A DNA stretch of 41,723 nt from an uncultured bacterium (GTDB taxonomy: Bacteria > Patescibacteriota > Minisyncoccia > Phycocordibacterales > CAINVO01). The notes under the pieces were generated by a model. That model was not told where the DNA came from. It was given only the letters and a program-made list of their open reading frames with translations, and ran no database searches. Shown here one piece after another: positions 40,430 through 41,723 of the stretch; the stretch's first letter is position 1, and the number at the start of each line of letters is the position of its first letter. The DNA is taken from NCBI GenBank assembly GCA_903854195.1, contig CAINVO010000037.1, positions 1 through 41,723 on the forward strand, written 5' to 3'. The position numbers and the translations under genes are program-made.

Positions 40430-40438
40430 ATTATATCA
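40430..40438 (-). promoter_or_regulatory. Extended -10 element of the 40238 gene, leaderless type
   Basis: TGATATAAT lies exactly 6 nt (GAATAC) before the ATG at 40423. Confidence 0.65.
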
Positions 40439-40446
40439 AACGAACA

Positions 40447-41076
40447 CTAGGCAACAAAGTTAAATAGATCATCATTCGAGAAACGAACTTTTGAACGAGG
40501 TTGTTCATCTGAGGCTCTGTAACCTATTGGCAAAAGAACTACTGGATTTAGATTATCAGTCAAACCTAAGAGAACTTTAAAAGCTGCCCCGTCAAAACCT
40601 TCCATAGGACATGAATCAATAGATAACTCTTCTGCAGCAGCAAGACCAAAACCAAGAGCTATGTATGCCTGCTTTGCTGCCCAGTTTAAAGCCTTGTCAC
40701 CTGGAGCACTTACTAGCTGTCCTGAAAAACCCTTAAGCATAACTTCATATTCCTTAAGTTTTAGTTTTTCTTCTTCAACACCACCTGATGCAACATCAAT
40801 ATATTGACCAACTCTTTGATCAATATCTGTACGTGCAGAAAAAACCAATAAATGTGAAGCTGTTGTGATTTGTGGCTGATTCCAAGCTTTCTCTTGAAGC
40901 TTTTGTCTAAGATCTACATTTGTAATAACTGACACATGAAAAGGTTGGAGCCCAAATGATGTTGGGGCAAGTCTAATTGCTTCTAAAATCTGACTTAGGT
41001 CCCCTTCTGAAACTTTCTTAGCTTCGTCGAATTTCTTTGTTGCATAACGCCAGTTTAGGTTTGAAATGAATGACAT
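40447..41076 (-). CDS. Nitroreductase-family NAD(P)H-dependent oxidoreductase
   Basis: The 209-residue protein has the flavin-binding nitroreductase layout: NWRYATKKFDEAKKVSEGDLSQILEAIRLAPTSFGLQPFHVSVI (the RxTxxxF... and SxxxxQPxxF region binding FMN), AAKQAYIALGFGLAAAEELSIDSCPMEGFD (the second FMN site), and VVLLPIGYRASDEQPRSKVRF. It most resembles NfsB-type NAD(P)H dehydrogenases that reduce quinones or nitro compounds. The physiological substrate is unknown. No -10 is as well placed as those of its neighbours. Confidence 0.92.
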   Translation of the reverse strand: MSFISNLNWRYATKKFDEAKKVSEGDLSQILEAIRLAPTSFGLQPFHVSVITNVDLRQKLQEKAWNQPQITTASHLLVFSARTDIDQRVGQYIDVASGGVEEEKLKLKEYEVMLKGFSGQLVSAPGDKALNWAAKQAYIALGFGLAAAEELSIDSCPMEGFDGAAFKVLLGLTDNLNPVVLLPIGYRASDEQPRSKVRFSNDDLFNFVA

Positions 41077-41118
41077 ATTTTTTTAATTATTATTTAGTAA
41101 AGCTTATGCAATAAATTT

Positions 41119-41520
41119 TTACATGAACTTTGTCGTACAATATGCACAACGCTTTGCAACTATTGATATTTCACTCATACACTCTGGGCATTTTTTAGTA
41201 GTTGAATCTAAAGGCGCTTGACTATGAGATCTTTCAATTAGTCTATTCAAAGGTGCAACCACAAAAAAATAGACTGTTCCTGAAACCAATAGGAAAGATA
41301 ATGCTGCATTTATAAACTCACCGTACAAAAACTTACTACCATTTAAGGTGAACATTAAGACTGAAAAATCTGGAGCTTTAACTATAGCCCCAATAAGAGG
41401 AGTGATTAAATCCTTAACTATAGCAGCGACCAGCGTACTAAAAGCTGCTCCGATAACCACACCCACTGCCAAATCCACGACATTTCCACGTAAAACAAAT
41501 TGTTTAAATCCTTTTAACAT
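41119..41520 (-). CDS. mscL: Large-conductance mechanosensitive channel MscL with a C-terminal zinc ribbon
   Basis: MscL opens under membrane tension to release solutes on osmotic downshift. The first helix and membrane segment (GFKQFVLRGNVVDLAVGVVIGAAFSTLVAAIVKDLITPLIGAI) and the second segment (FINAALSFLLVSGTVYFFVVAPLNRL) are canonical. Instead of the usual cytoplasmic helix bundle, the C-terminus carries CPECMSEISIVAKRCAYC, a zinc-ribbon-type double CxxC. The total length of 133 residues is near normal. TGA-TATTAT lies exactly 6 nt before the ATG, so the mRNA should be leaderless. Confidence 0.95.
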   Translation of the reverse strand: MLKGFKQFVLRGNVVDLAVGVVIGAAFSTLVAAIVKDLITPLIGAIVKAPDFSVLMFTLNGSKFLYGEFINAALSFLLVSGTVYFFVVAPLNRLIERSHSQAPLDSTTKKCPECMSEISIVAKRCAYCTTKFM

Positions 41521-41526
41521 TTCATA

Positions 41527-41535
41527 ATAATATCA
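41527..41535 (-). promoter_or_regulatory. Extended -10 element of mscL, leaderless type
   Basis: TGATATTAT lies exactly 6 nt (TATGAA) before the mscL ATG. Confidence 0.6.
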
Positions 41536-41565
41536 TACCCGCCACAACATAAAAGCTTGGTTTCG

Positions 41566-41574
41566 TGTTACAAT
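41566..41574 (+). promoter_or_regulatory. Extended -10 element of the gene at the right edge, leaderless type
   Basis: TG-T-TACAAT lies 7 nt before the ATG at 41582. Confidence 0.55.
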
Positions 41575-41581
41575 TTTTGGC

Positions 41582-41723
41582 ATGAAATTCCAAACAAAAA
41601 CAATCATTTTTGGCCATCACGCACAGGAAATAGACGAACTGATCCAATCAAAAGGTTTTATTGTTATTGGTAAAAACAAAAATGATGATGACAAGGTACA
41701 TGAAAAACCGGACGTAATCATAA
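41582..41723 (+). CDS. Partial gene running off the right edge
   Basis: Forty-seven codons are visible: KTIIFGHHAQEIDELIQSKGFIVIGK, then a charged stretch (NKNDDDKVHEKP). The opening strand-Gly-His-His and the alternation of strand and helix suggest a Rossmann-type fold, but too little is visible to name a family. The start is supported by an extended -10 element 7 nt upstream. Confidence 0.6.
   Translation, partial: MKFQTKTIIFGHHAQEIDELIQSKGFIVIGKNKNDDDKVHEKPDVII

Noticed and set aside
1-41723. CRISPR arrays, insertion sequences, prophage or attachment sites
   Set aside because: I saw no regularly spaced direct repeats with spacers, no transposase or integrase reading frame, and no tRNA-flanking direct repeats that would mark an integration site.

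Overview
The window is a low-GC bacterial chromosome segment that looks like a Candidate Phyla Radiation (Patescibacteria) genome, most likely Parcubacteria. The evidence is a compact mix of housekeeping genes, many small lineage-type membrane or secreted proteins, almost no Shine-Dalgarno sequences, an rpsF-ssb-rpsR cluster with no rplI after it, and a nusG-rplK pair with no rplA after it. I give no lineage below Parcubacteria because the sequence alone does not settle it.

Layout. 1-300: tRNA-Ser(GCU) on the minus strand, followed by a strongly structured, apparently non-coding element ending in a T-run. 451-2617: a secreted surface protein with a peptidoglycan-binding domain, behind a leader of about 390 nt rich in hairpins. 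2650-4110: a gene-poor stretch, a winged-helix regulator gene packed with TGTCYTT/AARGACA motifs, and a divergent promoter region. 4122-8808 (+): ftsK, a small membrane protein, recA and efp. 8990-11323 (-): rpsR, ssb, rpsF and tatD. 11446-12291 (+): an orphan gene with a strong Shine-Dalgarno. 12406-28087 (-): metG, an AI-2E-family permease, an M16 peptidase, malic enzyme, an orphan gene, glyS, a large membrane-anchored protein, a frameshifted recO, ileS with a histidine-phosphatase domain built into it, and argS. 28124-34062: dut, glyA, thyA, a HIT protein, a dCMP-deaminase-like protein, a nucleotidyltransferase, a P-loop kinase and folA. 34129-35456: two poorly known genes. 35586-36845 (-): secE-nusG-rplK. 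36965-41723: envelope genes (SIMPL, PAP2 phosphatase, YdjM-like protein, uppP, mscL), a nitroreductase and small hypotheticals.

How the genes work together. The most coherent functional group is thymidylate supply. Dut and the dCMP deaminase make dUMP, GlyA makes methylene-tetrahydrofolate, ThyA makes dTMP, the DHFR-like protein recycles dihydrofolate, and a P-loop kinase may phosphorylate a nucleotide. Four aminoacyl-tRNA synthetases (Met, Gly, Ile, Arg), the ribosomal proteins, NusG, SecE and EF-P form an expression group. RecA, RecO, SSB and FtsK form a DNA maintenance group.

Three window-wide patterns stand out. Many genes have an extended -10 box (TGN-TATAAT-like) placed exactly 6-9 nt before the ATG, which predicts leaderless mRNAs. 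All 42 complete genes stop with TAA or TAG and none with TGA. A few orphan genes instead carry strong Shine-Dalgarno sequences or consensus promoters, with their own GC-rich terminators. The best candidates for new biology are the IleRS-phosphatase fusion, the structured RNA next to tRNA-Ser, the leaderless promoter architecture, the missing TGA stops, and the motif cluster around the winged-helix gene.
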